NCBI GenBank assembly: GCA_023247835.1 | Contig: JAHFFU010000046.1 | Coordinates: forward strand, 1 to 7,250 | Origin: Candidatus Bathyarchaeota archaeon | GTDB lineage: Archaea; Thermoproteota; Bathyarchaeia; 40CM-2-53-6; FEN-987 | Direction of reading: 5' to 3' | Length of the DNA stretch: 7,250 nt | Part shown: positions 1 through 6,444 of the stretch, one piece after another | Layout of the letters: each line of letters starts with the position of its first letter | Position numbering within the stretch: position 1 is the first letter of the stretch | Translations under genes and position numbers: made by a program | Notes under the pieces: model-generated | Database searches by the model: none | Told to the model about the DNA's origin: nothing | Seen by the model: only the letters and a program-made list of their open reading frames with translations

Positions 1-1
1 C

Positions 2-187
2 GAACAGCTGACAGGCAAGACCGGCATTGTCGTTTCGGAACTGTCACCGCGTGGTGAAATCAGAGTCGAAGGTCAAACTTGGCGGGCTCAAACCCTTGCT
101 GGCCACGCAAAACAAGGAGAACTCGTTGAAGTCGTCGGAAGAGAGGGACTAATCTTAAGAGTCAAACCCAAGCAAGCTCAACCCTGA
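2..187 (+). CDS. NfeD-type protein, C-terminal OB-fold domain (5' end outside window)
   Basis: This is an open frame entering from the left edge and ending at TGA 185–187, with 61 visible residues. It begins EQLTGKTGIVVSELSPRGEI and continues with a V-x-G-x-x-W-x-A strand and a G-E-L-V-E-V-V-G-R-E-G-L-x-L-x-V ending. That pattern is the small soluble beta-barrel (OB-fold) closing NfeD proteins: L-x-G-x-x-G, P-x-G-x-V-x-V-x-G-x-x-W, then a G-L-x-L-x-V strand. In the long NfeD form a ClpP-like serine protease domain and membrane helices precede it; the short form has only helices and the barrel. The window does not show which form this is. The stop lies 11 bases before the slipin start, so the two genes are almost certainly one operon. 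NfeD and slipins are a known functional pair (Pyrococcus PH1510/PH1511). The family call is fairly secure; partner and protease activity are inferred from family knowledge. Confidence 0.8.
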   Translation, partial: EQLTGKTGIVVSELSPRGEIRVEGQTWRAQTLAGHAKQGELVEVVGREGLILRVKPKQAQP

Positions 188-198
188 GGACAACTTGA

Positions 199-1035
199 AT
201 GGCAATTGAAGATCTGATAACGCCTGGATTTATTGCGGGACTAATCGTTCTGCTTTTCGTAATCATTCTTGCAGCTTCAGGCATCAGAGTCATCAAGGAA
301 TGGGAACGAGCCCCCATGCTTCGACTGGGGCGCTACATGGGATTGAAAGGTCCGGGAATCTTCTACATTATTCCCTTCATTGACCGTATTCCGAACATTG
401 TCTCAATGCGTGTCCAAACGATCCCCTTCAGAACCGAGCAAACGCTCACGAAGGACAACGTTCCGGTGAACGTGGACGCGATAATGTTCTTTCAAGCAAT
501 TGACGTCGAGAAGGTCATCCTTAACGTTGAGAGATATCTTGATGCAACTACGTGGGCGGCACAGACGACACTCAGGGAGGTCATCGGGAAAGGAAGCTTC
601 GACGAACTGCTCGCTGAACGTGAGAAAGTCGGAGTAGAGGCTCGAAACATAATTGATGAGAAGACGGAGCATTGGGGGATCAAGGTCAGCTCAGTGGAGG
701 TAAAGGACATCGCAATTCCACAGGCTCTGCAGGAAGCAATGTCGCGTCAAGCCCAAGCCGAACGAGAACGCAGAGCGAGAGTCACACTGGCTATGGCAGA
801 GTACGAGGCAGCACAGAAAATGGTCGACGCCGCAAACCTCTATGACAAGAACATAAGGGCCTTGGAACTCCGCTGGATGAACATCTTGTACGAGCTAGGA
901 CTGCAAAGCAAGGGAACGCTGATACTGGTCCCTACAAATACACCTACAGCCGGAGTCTCAATGGGCTTCCCACCACTCGGAATAGCGAGCATACAAGACC
1001 TAACGAAGGATAAGAAAGACCAGAAAACTCAGTAG
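199..1035 (+). CDS. Slipin/stomatin-like SPFH membrane protein
   Basis: A 278-residue protein with one N-terminal membrane helix (about residues 11–29), then an SPFH/band 7 domain (about 30–180). The domain opens with I-K-E-W-E-R-A-P-M-L-R-L-G-R and continues with L-K-G-P-G-I-F-Y-I-I-P-F, both typical of slipins. A charged, probably coiled-coil segment follows (about 180–225, QAQAERERRAR), then a hydrophobic patch GTLILVP (239–245) and a polar tail. Slipins form ring-like oligomers on the membrane. In Pyrococcus the NfeD-family protease cleaves the slipin in its C-terminal hydrophobic region, and the patch here lies in the equivalent place. The ATG at 199 has a Shine-Dalgarno match (GAGGA, 186–190) that overlaps the upstream NfeD stop, which supports both the start and translational coupling. 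Length is normal for archaeal and bacterial slipins. The physiological role is not visible from sequence. Confidence 0.92.
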   Translation: MAIEDLITPGFIAGLIVLLFVIILAASGIRVIKEWERAPMLRLGRYMGLKGPGIFYIIPFIDRIPNIVSMRVQTIPFRTEQTLTKDNVPVNVDAIMFFQAIDVEKVILNVERYLDATTWAAQTTLREVIGKGSFDELLAEREKVGVEARNIIDEKTEHWGIKVSSVEVKDIAIPQALQEAMSRQAQAERERRARVTLAMAEYEAAQKMVDAANLYDKNIRALELRWMNILYELGLQSKGTLILVPTNTPTAGVSMGFPPLGIASIQDLTKDKKDQKTQ

Positions 1036-1085
1036 CCAAAGGTTCACACAAAACAGAAAGCGAGCAGTCTCAACTAGATTTTCTT
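1036..1085. other. Convergent intergenic gap with T-rich tract
   Basis: These 50 bases separate the 3' ends of the slipin gene (+) and the metalloprotease gene (–). On the + strand the tract AGATTTTCTTT (about 1075–1086) could serve as an archaeal-style T-rich terminator. On the minus strand a weaker CTTTCTGTTTT tract falls around 1051–1062. I see no convincing GC-rich hairpin. The termination role is an inference from position and T content only. Confidence 0.3.
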
Positions 1086-1979
1086 TCAGTGATAGCTCTC
1101 AGCTAGGCGAATCAGCAGATTGATCCGCTGACGGATTGGGGGATGCCGACTCAATAAGGTCGAACCTGCCCCGAGAATCGACAAAGTGCCATACGCCGAT
1201 AGGCTACCCTTCGGAAAGGCCTCGTAAATCTTCAGTAGAGCCGAAGCAAGGGACAATGGCTTCTTCGTGGCTTTGGCTGCCGTTTCATCCGCAACCATCT
1301 CCCGTTCTCTGTGATACGCTGCCTCCACCAATCGTACTAATGGGTCGTGAGGAAGAGCGGTTCTATACGCTGTCACCAAAGCCTTCAGAGCAGTATCAGA
1401 GTTCTTGATGTGCGCAAGTTCATGGGCCATCACAGCTTCGAGCTCATCCTTCTTAAGCAGGGAAAGGAGGCTCTCAGACATTACGACAAGCGGAGTATCA
1501 GTCTGTACGGCGAATGAAATTGGAATGGTGCTTCTTGAAAGTTGAAGTTGCGCCGTTGGGACTCCGATCTGATCTGCAAGAGAGCTGAATACCTCTGAGC
1601 CTTCTCCTGGCGGAGCTTGAAGGCCTTTCACTTTTCCCAAAACGAACTTGGATGAATTATGGCGCAGGAAAATGGAGAAGGGGACTCCTCCAACAAGGCC
1701 GATGAGGAGCGCGCTCCCAAATACCGTCCGAACGCCTACCTCTAACCGATACTCATAGAGCTCTGAGAATGTATAGCAGAGAACCAGACTCACAGCGACA
1801 AACAGCCAAAGGAAGACAGATGATAGTAGCATCATTCCAAGGCTCCAAGAACGAGCCCGTGGACTACTCATCTTCCTGAACAGAGTGTAAAATAGTAGAA
1901 TGCTGATGAGCGGAATGAGAACTGCGGCAAGCGTACGGACATTGCCGAAGTATGCTCCATAAAGTAGTCCCAGGCTCAA
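1086..1979 (-). CDS. Membrane zinc metalloprotease, M48/M56 (BlaR1-like)
   Basis: A 297-residue protein with three hydrophobic helices (about residues 15–34, 46–70, 84–105), then a soluble peptidase domain. The zinc site is complete: HELAH at 186–190 (nucleotides 1410–1424), with E227 in E-M-V-A-D as the likely third ligand. R-H-P-P at 278–281 matches the closing M48 motif. The stretch H-D-P-L-V-R-L-V-E-A-A-Y-H-R-E-R-E after the active site also resembles the M56/BlaR1 pattern, so the protein sits between the two families. No beta-lactam-binding or other sensor domain is present. The gene follows the BlaI/MecI-type repressor gene by 7 bases, the classical partner arrangement. It may cleave the repressor or a membrane substrate; that is inferred. 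The TTG at 1979 is the first usable start: the frame is open a little further upstream, but without ATG, GTG or TTG. I see no clear ribosome binding site, so expression may depend on coupling. Confidence 0.85.
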   Translation of the reverse strand: MSLGLLYGAYFGNVRTLAAVLIPLISILLFYTLFRKMSSPRARSWSLGMMLLSSVFLWLFVAVSLVLCYTFSELYEYRLEVGVRTVFGSALLIGLVGGVPFSIFLRHNSSKFVLGKVKGLQAPPGEGSEVFSSLADQIGVPTAQLQLSRSTIPISFAVQTDTPLVVMSESLLSLLKKDELEAVMAHELAHIKNSDTALKALVTAYRTALPHDPLVRLVEAAYHREREMVADETAAKATKKPLSLASALLKIYEAFPKGSLSAYGTLSILGAGSTLLSRHPPIRQRINLLIRLAESYH

Positions 1980-1986
1980 TCGAGTA

Positions 1987-2361
1987 TCATCTTGGTGCCT
2001 TACCTATCTTCTTTTTCAGGTCCGCAAGCTCTTCCTTAGAAATTTGCTCGAGACTCTCATATATTGTCGGAACGACAGATGGACCGAATGTACTCACTAG
2101 ACTATTCAGGGTCCTTCGAACAAGGCTAGCTTTCATATCGACAGGGGGGGCAAAAGAATAGACGTATTTCTCGCCACCTTTCCCCGGGACTTTGCTTCTC
2201 CTGACCAATCCCCTCTTGTGGAGACGGTCGAGCACCGTGCTGACGGTTGTATAGGCCAACTGTTTCTCAGGCCCAATTTCTTTCAATATGTCTCGGGCCG
2301 ACGCTTTCCCTAGCCTCTGAAGTGCCCCTAGAACCTCTGCTTGTAATTCACCTAAGGCCAA
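1987..2361 (-). CDS. BlaI/MecI-family winged-helix transcriptional repressor
   Basis: A 124-residue protein. Residues 1–70 form a winged-helix DNA-binding domain: the opening L-G-E-L-Q-A-E-V-L-G-A-L matches the family's first helix, and A-Y-T-T-V-S-T-V-L-D-R-L-H-K-R-G-L-V (36–53) is the diagnostic recognition helix of BlaI/MecI/CopY regulators. The wing is the G-K-G-G-E-K-Y-V-Y-S-F segment (60–70). The rest (about 75–118) is helical and suits dimerisation. Length agrees with the family. BlaI proteins repress their own operon until a partner protease inactivates them, and the next gene encodes such a protease. TTG at 2361 is the only start that keeps the whole first helix; the frame is closed a few codons upstream. 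No Shine-Dalgarno sequence precedes it, as expected for a leaderless or short-leader archaeal transcript. The operator-like dyad 19 bases upstream suggests autoregulation. Confidence 0.88.
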   Translation of the reverse strand: MALGELQAEVLGALQRLGKASARDILKEIGPEKQLAYTTVSTVLDRLHKRGLVRRSKVPGKGGEKYVYSFAPPVDMKASLVRRTLNSLVSTFGPSVVPTIYESLEQISKEELADLKKKIGKAPR

Positions 2362-2379
2362 TGTGTGAGCACTAGAACC

Positions 2380-2395
2380 TACTATGCCTGTAGTA
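2380..2395. promoter_or_regulatory. Candidate BlaI/MecI operator (TACTA-N6-TAGTA dyad)
   Basis: TACTATGCCTGTAGTA is a 16-base inverted repeat with perfect 5-base arms and a 6-base spacer. Its right half, TGTAGTA, contains the TGTA core known for BlaI/MecI operators; the left half, TACTATG, departs from the TACA core. It lies 19 bases upstream of the repressor start codon, downstream of a TATA-like element for the minus strand, where a bound dimer would block initiation. The dyad is seen directly; the binding role is inferred from the adjacent BlaI-type gene. Confidence 0.55.
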
Positions 2396-2396
2396 C

Positions 2397-2404
2397 CTAA
2401 AAAC
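2397..2404 (-). promoter_or_regulatory. Possible TATA box for the repressor–protease operon
   Basis: On the minus strand this reads GTTTTTAG, the most AT-rich element upstream of the repressor. About 26 bases downstream, the usual archaeal TATA-to-start distance, transcription would begin near 2375 and leave a leader of only about 14 bases, consistent with the missing Shine-Dalgarno. It departs from a canonical archaeal TATA box, and the same bases could serve the divergent gene, so this is tentative. Confidence 0.28.
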
Positions 2405-2406
2405 TT

Positions 2407-2423
2407 GTTCTAACATGGAGAAC
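2407..2423. repeat. Second inverted repeat in the divergent region (GTTCT-N7-AGAAC)
   Basis: GTTCT (2407–2411) and AGAAC (2419–2423) are perfect inverted arms around a 7-base spacer. A further GTTC (2428–2431) pairs with the GAAC at 2420–2423, giving three alternating half-sites. It may be a second regulator site between the divergent genes. Short dyads occur by chance, so the weight is low. Confidence 0.3.
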
Positions 2424-2485
2424 GAGTGTTCGAAAATGTGGATTCAAAGAGGCCAATCGACATTCCTTGTTCAATCAACTATTAC

Positions 2486-2496
2486 GGAGGCGAGGT
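2486..2496 (+). promoter_or_regulatory. Shine-Dalgarno region deciding the start of the small membrane protein
   Basis: GGAGG (2486–2490) is followed by a second GAGGT (2492–2496), placed 10 and 4 bases before the TTG at 2501. This is the strongest ribosome-binding-site match in the middle block. It favours TTG 2501 over the in-frame GTG at 2426, although that codon also has a GGAG (2417–2420) five bases upstream. Confidence 0.5.
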
Positions 2497-2500
2497 CGTT

Positions 2501-2767
2501 TTGAAAAACAGAGCTATTGTCGATCTTCTAGTTTCTGCAGCTTTCGCCCTAGCTATCGTAATGATCTCAAGTCTCTTCAACACACCTCTATTTCGCATGG
2601 GCATTGATGTCGTGAGACGTGGAGCTCCACTTCCATGGATCATACAAGTGATTCTCAGGGCAGGGCAAGTGATCTGGAGCGGTTTCATTACAGATGTAGT
2701 GTTCTGGATCGTAGTGATCTTCGCAGCCCTAACATCGGTAACGCATCTCTACGCTCGAAAAACCTGA
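2501..2767 (+). CDS. Small two-helix membrane protein of unknown function
   Basis: From TTG 2501 this is an 88-residue protein beginning M-K-N-R-A-I-V-D-L-L. It has two hydrophobic helices (about residues 7–27 and 62–82) joined by a segment with R-R-G-A-P-L-P-W-I (39–47), a G-x-P-x-P-W turn near the membrane, and it ends in basic residues. I do not recognise the family. An in-frame GTG at 2426 with its own GGAG would add 25 mostly polar residues; I prefer TTG 2501 because of the stronger ribosome binding site and the membrane-proximal M-K-x-R start. The gene is divergent from the repressor–protease operon and shares its regulatory region, so it may be controlled by that repressor or be connected with the protease. 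It converges with the molybdenum hydroxylase operon, leaving 27 bases between stops. That the frame is coding rests on hydrophobic periodicity and the ribosome binding site. Confidence 0.68.
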   Translation: MKNRAIVDLLVSAAFALAIVMISSLFNTPLFRMGIDVVRRGAPLPWIIQVILRAGQVIWSGFITDVVFWIVVIFAALTSVTHLYARKT

Positions 2768-2775
2768 GCAGAGTC

Positions 2776-2787
2776 ACCGAAGTCGGT
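2776..2787 (+). terminator. Weak hairpin in the convergent gap
   Basis: ACCGA-AG-TCGGT forms a short stem (four usable G/C-rich pairs with a 4-base loop) followed by TTGGTTCT, between the convergent stops of the small membrane protein and XdhC-like genes. It could help end the + strand transcript. The stem is short and the T-tract is interrupted. Confidence 0.22.
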
Positions 2788-2794
2788 TTGGTTC

Positions 2795-3619
2795 TCAACG
2801 GAGTTTGCTTACTTCCTGTTCTGCTATTGAGAGGTCTTTTCCGGTGGCTCTCCTCTTGAGCATAATGATCTGGGCCATTGTGCTGACAGCGATTTCGGCC
2901 GGTGTCTCGGCTCCTATATCTAGGCCTATAGGAGTTGTCACGCGAGCAAGTAGCTCTTGAGGCACTTTATCCCGCCGCAATTTTGCGAGAATAGCTTTTG
3001 CTTTTGATCGGCTTGAAATCATTCCAATGTAGGCTGCCTTGGAATTGATTACCCGTCTCAGAACAAGTTCATCGTATTCGCCCGCGTATGTCAGGATGAT
3101 GATGTAGGAGTTCTGGTCAATTCGCACTTGTTCTAGGGCTTTGTCCCATTCGTAGACAATTAGTTGGTCTGCTTCTGGAAATCTTTCCCGCGTTGCATAT
3201 TCGGGTCTATCATCTATCGCAATAACTCTGAAGCCGAGCATCTTCGCTAGTTTGGACATGGATTGGGCGACATGCCCTGCGCCCGCGAGAATGACTGTTT
3301 CAGAAGATTGGAAGACATTGATGAAACAGGTTATTACACCAGCGCAGACGGGTAGAGGCATTTTCACAGTTCGCGGTTTTCCTTCCCTTACCGCCTCAAC
3401 AGCCTGTTCTATTAGTTGGAGTTCCGCGATCGCGCCTCCAACCGTTCCAATCACTCGTCCACCGCCGGTTACAAGCATCGACGATCCAAGATGCCGCGCA
3501 CTCGATCCTTCCTGAGCAATTATGGTCACCCAGGCGAACGGCTCCGAGGCTTGGATCATTCTGTGGGCCTCTTCGACGATATCCGCAGAAGATTTGACCG
3601 CTATATGTTTCAAGCCCAC
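2795..3619 (-). CDS. XdhC/CoxI-family molybdenum hydroxylase maturation factor
   Basis: A 274-residue protein. The N-terminal XdhC/CoxI domain (about residues 15–105) shows Q-E-G-S-S-A-R-H-L-G-S-S-M-L-V and G-T-V-G-G-A-I-A-E, the family's G-S-S-x-R and G-G-x-x-E motifs. The C-terminal Rossmann domain (about 107–255) opens with V-I-L-A-G-A-G-H-V-A (109–118) and carries Y-I-G-M-I-S-S-R-S-K (197–206) and P-I-G-L-D-I-G-A-E-T-P-A-E-I-A (230–244). Such proteins bind the molybdenum cofactor and help insert its sulfurated form into xanthine dehydrogenase-type enzymes; they are not enzyme subunits. Where many relatives have C-G-G, this one has C-A-G (92–94). The gene is last in the operon, 8 bases after the large-subunit stop. 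GTG 3619 is the first start; a TTG two codons later is also possible. The family call is secure; cofactor handling is known from relatives. Confidence 0.88.
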   Translation of the reverse strand: MGLKHIAVKSSADIVEEAHRMIQASEPFAWVTIIAQEGSSARHLGSSMLVTGGGRVIGTVGGAIAELQLIEQAVEAVREGKPRTVKMPLPVCAGVITCFINVFQSSETVILAGAGHVAQSMSKLAKMLGFRVIAIDDRPEYATRERFPEADQLIVYEWDKALEQVRIDQNSYIIILTYAGEYDELVLRRVINSKAAYIGMISSRSKAKAILAKLRRDKVPQELLARVTTPIGLDIGAETPAEIAVSTMAQIIMLKRRATGKDLSIAEQEVSKLR

Positions 3620-3627
3620 ACACTATC

Positions 3628-5970
3628 CTAAGATTTCTGCGCCTTCTGATTCATCCGCTTGTAACCAATTAGGACTCGGTCGGGGGTTGCTGGAATCTCG
3701 TTAAGCCTTAGACCAATTGCGTTGTCGATGGCGTTGATTATTGCGGGGGCGGGTAGAACTATGGGTGGTTCACCAATTGCCTTCGCGCCGTAAGGACCTA
3801 GGTGCCCAGGGTATTCGACGATAATCGTTTTGATCTCTGGAATGTCGAGCGAGGTTGGTATGTAGTAGTCTCCTAGATTGGGGTTCAAGACAATTCCGTC
3901 TTTGTGCACGAGCTCCTCCATAATGGCGTATCCGAGTCCTTGGACTGTGCCTCCTTCAATTTGTCCTTCGAGAGATAGAGGGTTGATGGCCTTTCCCACA
4001 TCGTAAGCCGTTACCATCTTCAGAACTTGTACTTGTCCGGTCTCGGTGTCAACTTCCACCTCGGCCGTTACTGCACCGTACGTGTATTGCAGGTAAGTTG
4101 TTCCCTGGCTGGTTTCAGGGTCGTACTCGCACTTCGGCGCAGTGAAGGTTCCACTCTCCTTCAGCTGCACACCCTGATCAAATGCCGCCCGCACGACATC
4201 GCTGTAAGAGACCGAGCGTCGTTGATCCGTCCTAACGAAGAAGACGCCGTTCTCTGACTCTACGTTCTCGGAAGAGGATCCTAGCATTCCAGCTGCTATT
4301 TCTTTCAGTTTCTGATGGAGATTCCCTGCCACCATTTGTGCGGCCCGACCCCCGATGGTGATAGTGCGTGATGCCACCGTGGGTCCAGTGTCGTTGCAGT
4401 AATCTGTATCTGGCGGATCTATCTTGAAGTATTCGACGGGCAAGTGCATGGTCTCTGCGGCTATCTGAATGAGGCCTGAGGGAGCTCCTGTCCCATATTC
4501 AGTAAGTCCCGTTCTGAAGCGGACTATTCCATCTTTCTCTATCTGCATGTGTACCGAAGCATAGTCGCTGCCTTCAGGCCCGAGACTGTTTCCATGGTAC
4601 ATGATCGCGATGCCGAGCCCTCGCCTCTTCGACCCCTTCAATCTCGAGAACTGTTCGCGTTTACGCCGCCAATCCGATTCCTCAACCGCTCTCTTCACAC
4701 ACTCTTCAAGCCCAAACGACTCATCAACCACCTGGCTCGTGGCCATGAGGCTTCCGGGTCTGAGCATGTTTAGTAGTCTCATGTCCACCGGATCCATGCC
4801 GAGTTTTTTCGCGATGACATCTATGTGAGACTCCGCCGCGAAATGGGCCTGCGGACCTCCAAAACCTCGAAACGACCCGGCCATCGTATTGTTCGTGTAA
4901 ACACAATACGCGTCAGTCTTAACATGAGGAATCACATAGGGGCCGGTCGCATGGAAACATGCACGTATGACCACCAATGGACCCAGTGAAGCATAAGCTC
5001 CGGTGTCTGCGAGCATTGTTGTCTCCCAAGCTGTGAGTTCTCCATTTTTCTTCACCCCAGCTTTCACAGTAGTCACGAAGGGATGCCGCTTTGTGTGACC
5101 AATCATCGATTCTTCTCGCGTATACGCCAGAGCTGCAGGCTTTCGCGTCTTAACAGCGACCAGAGCAGCCATGCCAAGGACGTCGACAGGGATCTCGTCG
5201 GACTTTGGTCCGAAGGCTCCGCCGGTCGCCGCCTGGATTACCCGCACTTGCTCGGGGCGTAGGGAGAGGATTTTTGCAATTCCAGTTTGGACATGAAACG
5301 GACTCTGCATGGAGCCGACACAAGTGACCGAACCATCGGGTTCTGGTATAACGAAACCGGCTTCGGTTTCTAAAGGCACGGGTTCTTGGAATTGAGATTT
5401 GTAAGTTTCTTCGACGATTATGTCAGCCTGCTTGAAGCCTTCTTCGATGTTCCCTTTTCGCAGCTTCATGTGTTTCGCAATATTGCCTTCTGGATGAACT
5501 TTTGGGGCGTCGGGTTTCAGTGCATTGACCGGAGAGAATACTGAAGGGAGAGGCGCATAGTCGACCTCGACCAAGTCAACCGCTTCTTCTGCTATCGCTT
5601 GGTCATACGAGGCAATCGCTGCGATCGGTTCCCCTGCGAATCGGACTCTTTCGCTTGCCAGTAAGGGTTTGTCAGGAAGAAGGGCTGTGGATTCGTTTAT
5701 GCCCGGAATGTCATGAGCGGTTACGACTGTAGCTACGCCGGGGTATTTGCGCGCCTTTGAAACATCGACCCTTTTCAAAAGTGCATGAACGTGCGTCGAT
5801 CTGACGACTTTGAGGTATAGAGTGTTTTCAGGCAGAATGTCCATGGTATAGATTGGTTTCCCTAGCAGTTTGTCGACAGAATCGATTCGCTCGATACTCT
5901 TTCCCACAACGAGCAATTGCCTGCTCTTCGTGAGATTCTCGACAGTTGTTCTTTCGTCAACCATGGGCAT
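3628..5970 (-). CDS. Xanthine dehydrogenase-family molybdopterin-binding large subunit
   Basis: A 780-residue catalytic subunit of normal length. A hammerhead domain (about residues 34–145) is followed by two molybdopterin-binding domains (about 160–400 and 420–700). Visible motifs are G-G-A-F-G-P-K (250–256, the glycine-rich cofactor loop), R336 in V-V-I-R-A-C-F-H, F-R-G-F-G-G-P-Q (367–374, active-site loop), E-Y-G-T-G (491–495), V-Q-G-L-G (676–680), and G-E-P-P (733–736), where E734 matches the catalytic glutamate of the family. It hydroxylates a substrate using water at a Mo centre. The F-R-G-F-G loop excludes form I CO dehydrogenase, which has a cysteine there (A-Y-R-C-S-F-R). Xanthine, an aldehyde or an N-heterocycle remain possible. 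The ATG at 5970 abuts the TAA of the [2Fe-2S] gene. A second ATG at 5964 is better spaced from the upstream GGAAG, so the true start could be two codons later. Confidence 0.93.
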   Translation of the reverse strand: MPMVDERTTVENLTKSRQLLVVGKSIERIDSVDKLLGKPIYTMDILPENTLYLKVVRSTHVHALLKRVDVSKARKYPGVATVVTAHDIPGINESTALLPDKPLLASERVRFAGEPIAAIASYDQAIAEEAVDLVEVDYAPLPSVFSPVNALKPDAPKVHPEGNIAKHMKLRKGNIEEGFKQADIIVEETYKSQFQEPVPLETEAGFVIPEPDGSVTCVGSMQSPFHVQTGIAKILSLRPEQVRVIQAATGGAFGPKSDEIPVDVLGMAALVAVKTRKPAALAYTREESMIGHTKRHPFVTTVKAGVKKNGELTAWETTMLADTGAYASLGPLVVIRACFHATGPYVIPHVKTDAYCVYTNNTMAGSFRGFGGPQAHFAAESHIDVIAKKLGMDPVDMRLLNMLRPGSLMATSQVVDESFGLEECVKRAVEESDWRRKREQFSRLKGSKRRGLGIAIMYHGNSLGPEGSDYASVHMQIEKDGIVRFRTGLTEYGTGAPSGLIQIAAETMHLPVEYFKIDPPDTDYCNDTGPTVASRTITIGGRAAQMVAGNLHQKLKEIAAGMLGSSSENVESENGVFFVRTDQRRSVSYSDVVRAAFDQGVQLKESGTFTAPKCEYDPETSQGTTYLQYTYGAVTAEVEVDTETGQVQVLKMVTAYDVGKAINPLSLEGQIEGGTVQGLGYAIMEELVHKDGIVLNPNLGDYYIPTSLDIPEIKTIIVEYPGHLGPYGAKAIGEPPIVLPAPAIINAIDNAIGLRLNEIPATPDRVLIGYKRMNQKAQKS

Positions 5971-6444
5971 TTACTTCCGCATTTCGGAGGCAGCTGTCTT
6001 GACCGCCTCGAATATCTTCAAGTAACCCGTGCACCGGCAGAGGATTCCGCTAGTTGCTTCTCTGATCTCATCGTCGGTGGGCGACAGGTTTTGATCGAGA
6101 AGGTTCTTTGCGGCCAAGAGCATGGCGGGTATACAGAAGCCGCATTGGGAAGCGTTCCATTTCATGAATGCACGTTGAATCGGATGCAGATTCTCGGCGG
6201 TTCCTAATGCTTCAACTGTCAGTATCTTCCTGTTTCTTGCTTGGATTGCGAGGATCAGGCATGAGTTGACTAGTTTTCCGTCCAGCAAGACCGCACAGAT
6301 TCCGCAGTCCCCAGTGCTACAGCCTTCTTTGGTACCCTTCAATCCTAATCGGTCGCGAAGAACATCCAGCAATCGTTCGTGGGACTCAACGAGTAAGCCA
6401 TGGTCTTTGCCGTTGACATTGAATTTCAGTAGATGCTTAGCCAA
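5971..6444 (-). CDS. [2Fe-2S] small subunit of molybdenum hydroxylase
   Basis: From TTG 6444 this is a 157-residue iron–sulfur subunit, typical for the family. The N-terminal plant-type ferredoxin domain has C42, C47, C50 and C62 (C-S-T-G-D-C-G-I-C, then C in L-V-N-S-C). The C-terminal four-helix domain has C101, C104, C136 and C138 (Q-C-G-F-C and C-R-C-T-G-Y). All eight cluster ligands are present, so both [2Fe-2S] clusters should form and carry electrons from the Mo centre to FAD. The glutamine before C101 matches the residue that contacts the molybdopterin. An in-frame TTG at 6468 would add eight residues, but TTG 6444 has a GGAG six bases upstream and places the first strand (L-L-K-F-N-V-N-G) as in relatives. 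The gene then overlaps the FAD-subunit stop by 8 bases and ends directly against the large-subunit ATG, so all three subunits are translationally coupled. Confidence 0.92.
   Translation of the reverse strand: MAKHLLKFNVNGKDHGLLVESHERLLDVLRDRLGLKGTKEGCSTGDCGICAVLLDGKLVNSCLILAIQARNRKILTVEALGTAENLHPIQRAFMKWNASQCGFCIPAMLLAAKNLLDQNLSPTDDEIREATSGILCRCTGYLKIFEAVKTAASEMRK

Noticed and set aside
1136..1408. 90-codon + strand frame opposite the metalloprotease
   Set aside because: It is antisense to the peptidase domain, with a proline- and serine-rich composition typical of a shadow frame.
1086..1979. Annotation as plain HtpX heat-shock protease
   Set aside because: The partner BlaI-type gene and the M56-like region after the active site argue for a BlaR1-like role, although the catalytic domain does share M48 motifs.
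2635..2859. 74-codon + strand frame across the end of the small membrane protein
   Set aside because: It overlaps the small membrane protein gene in another frame and the antisense end of the XdhC-like gene; no ribosome binding site or recognisable motif supports it.
3628..5970. Annotation as form I CO dehydrogenase large subunit (CoxL)
   Set aside because: The diagnostic cysteine loop is absent; the loop here is F-R-G-F-G-G-P-Q, as in xanthine dehydrogenase-like enzymes.
5917..6207. 96-codon open frame on the + strand
   Set aside because: It lies antisense to the [2Fe-2S] and large-subunit genes, whose cysteine and cofactor motifs are unmistakable; its own translation shows no domain pattern.
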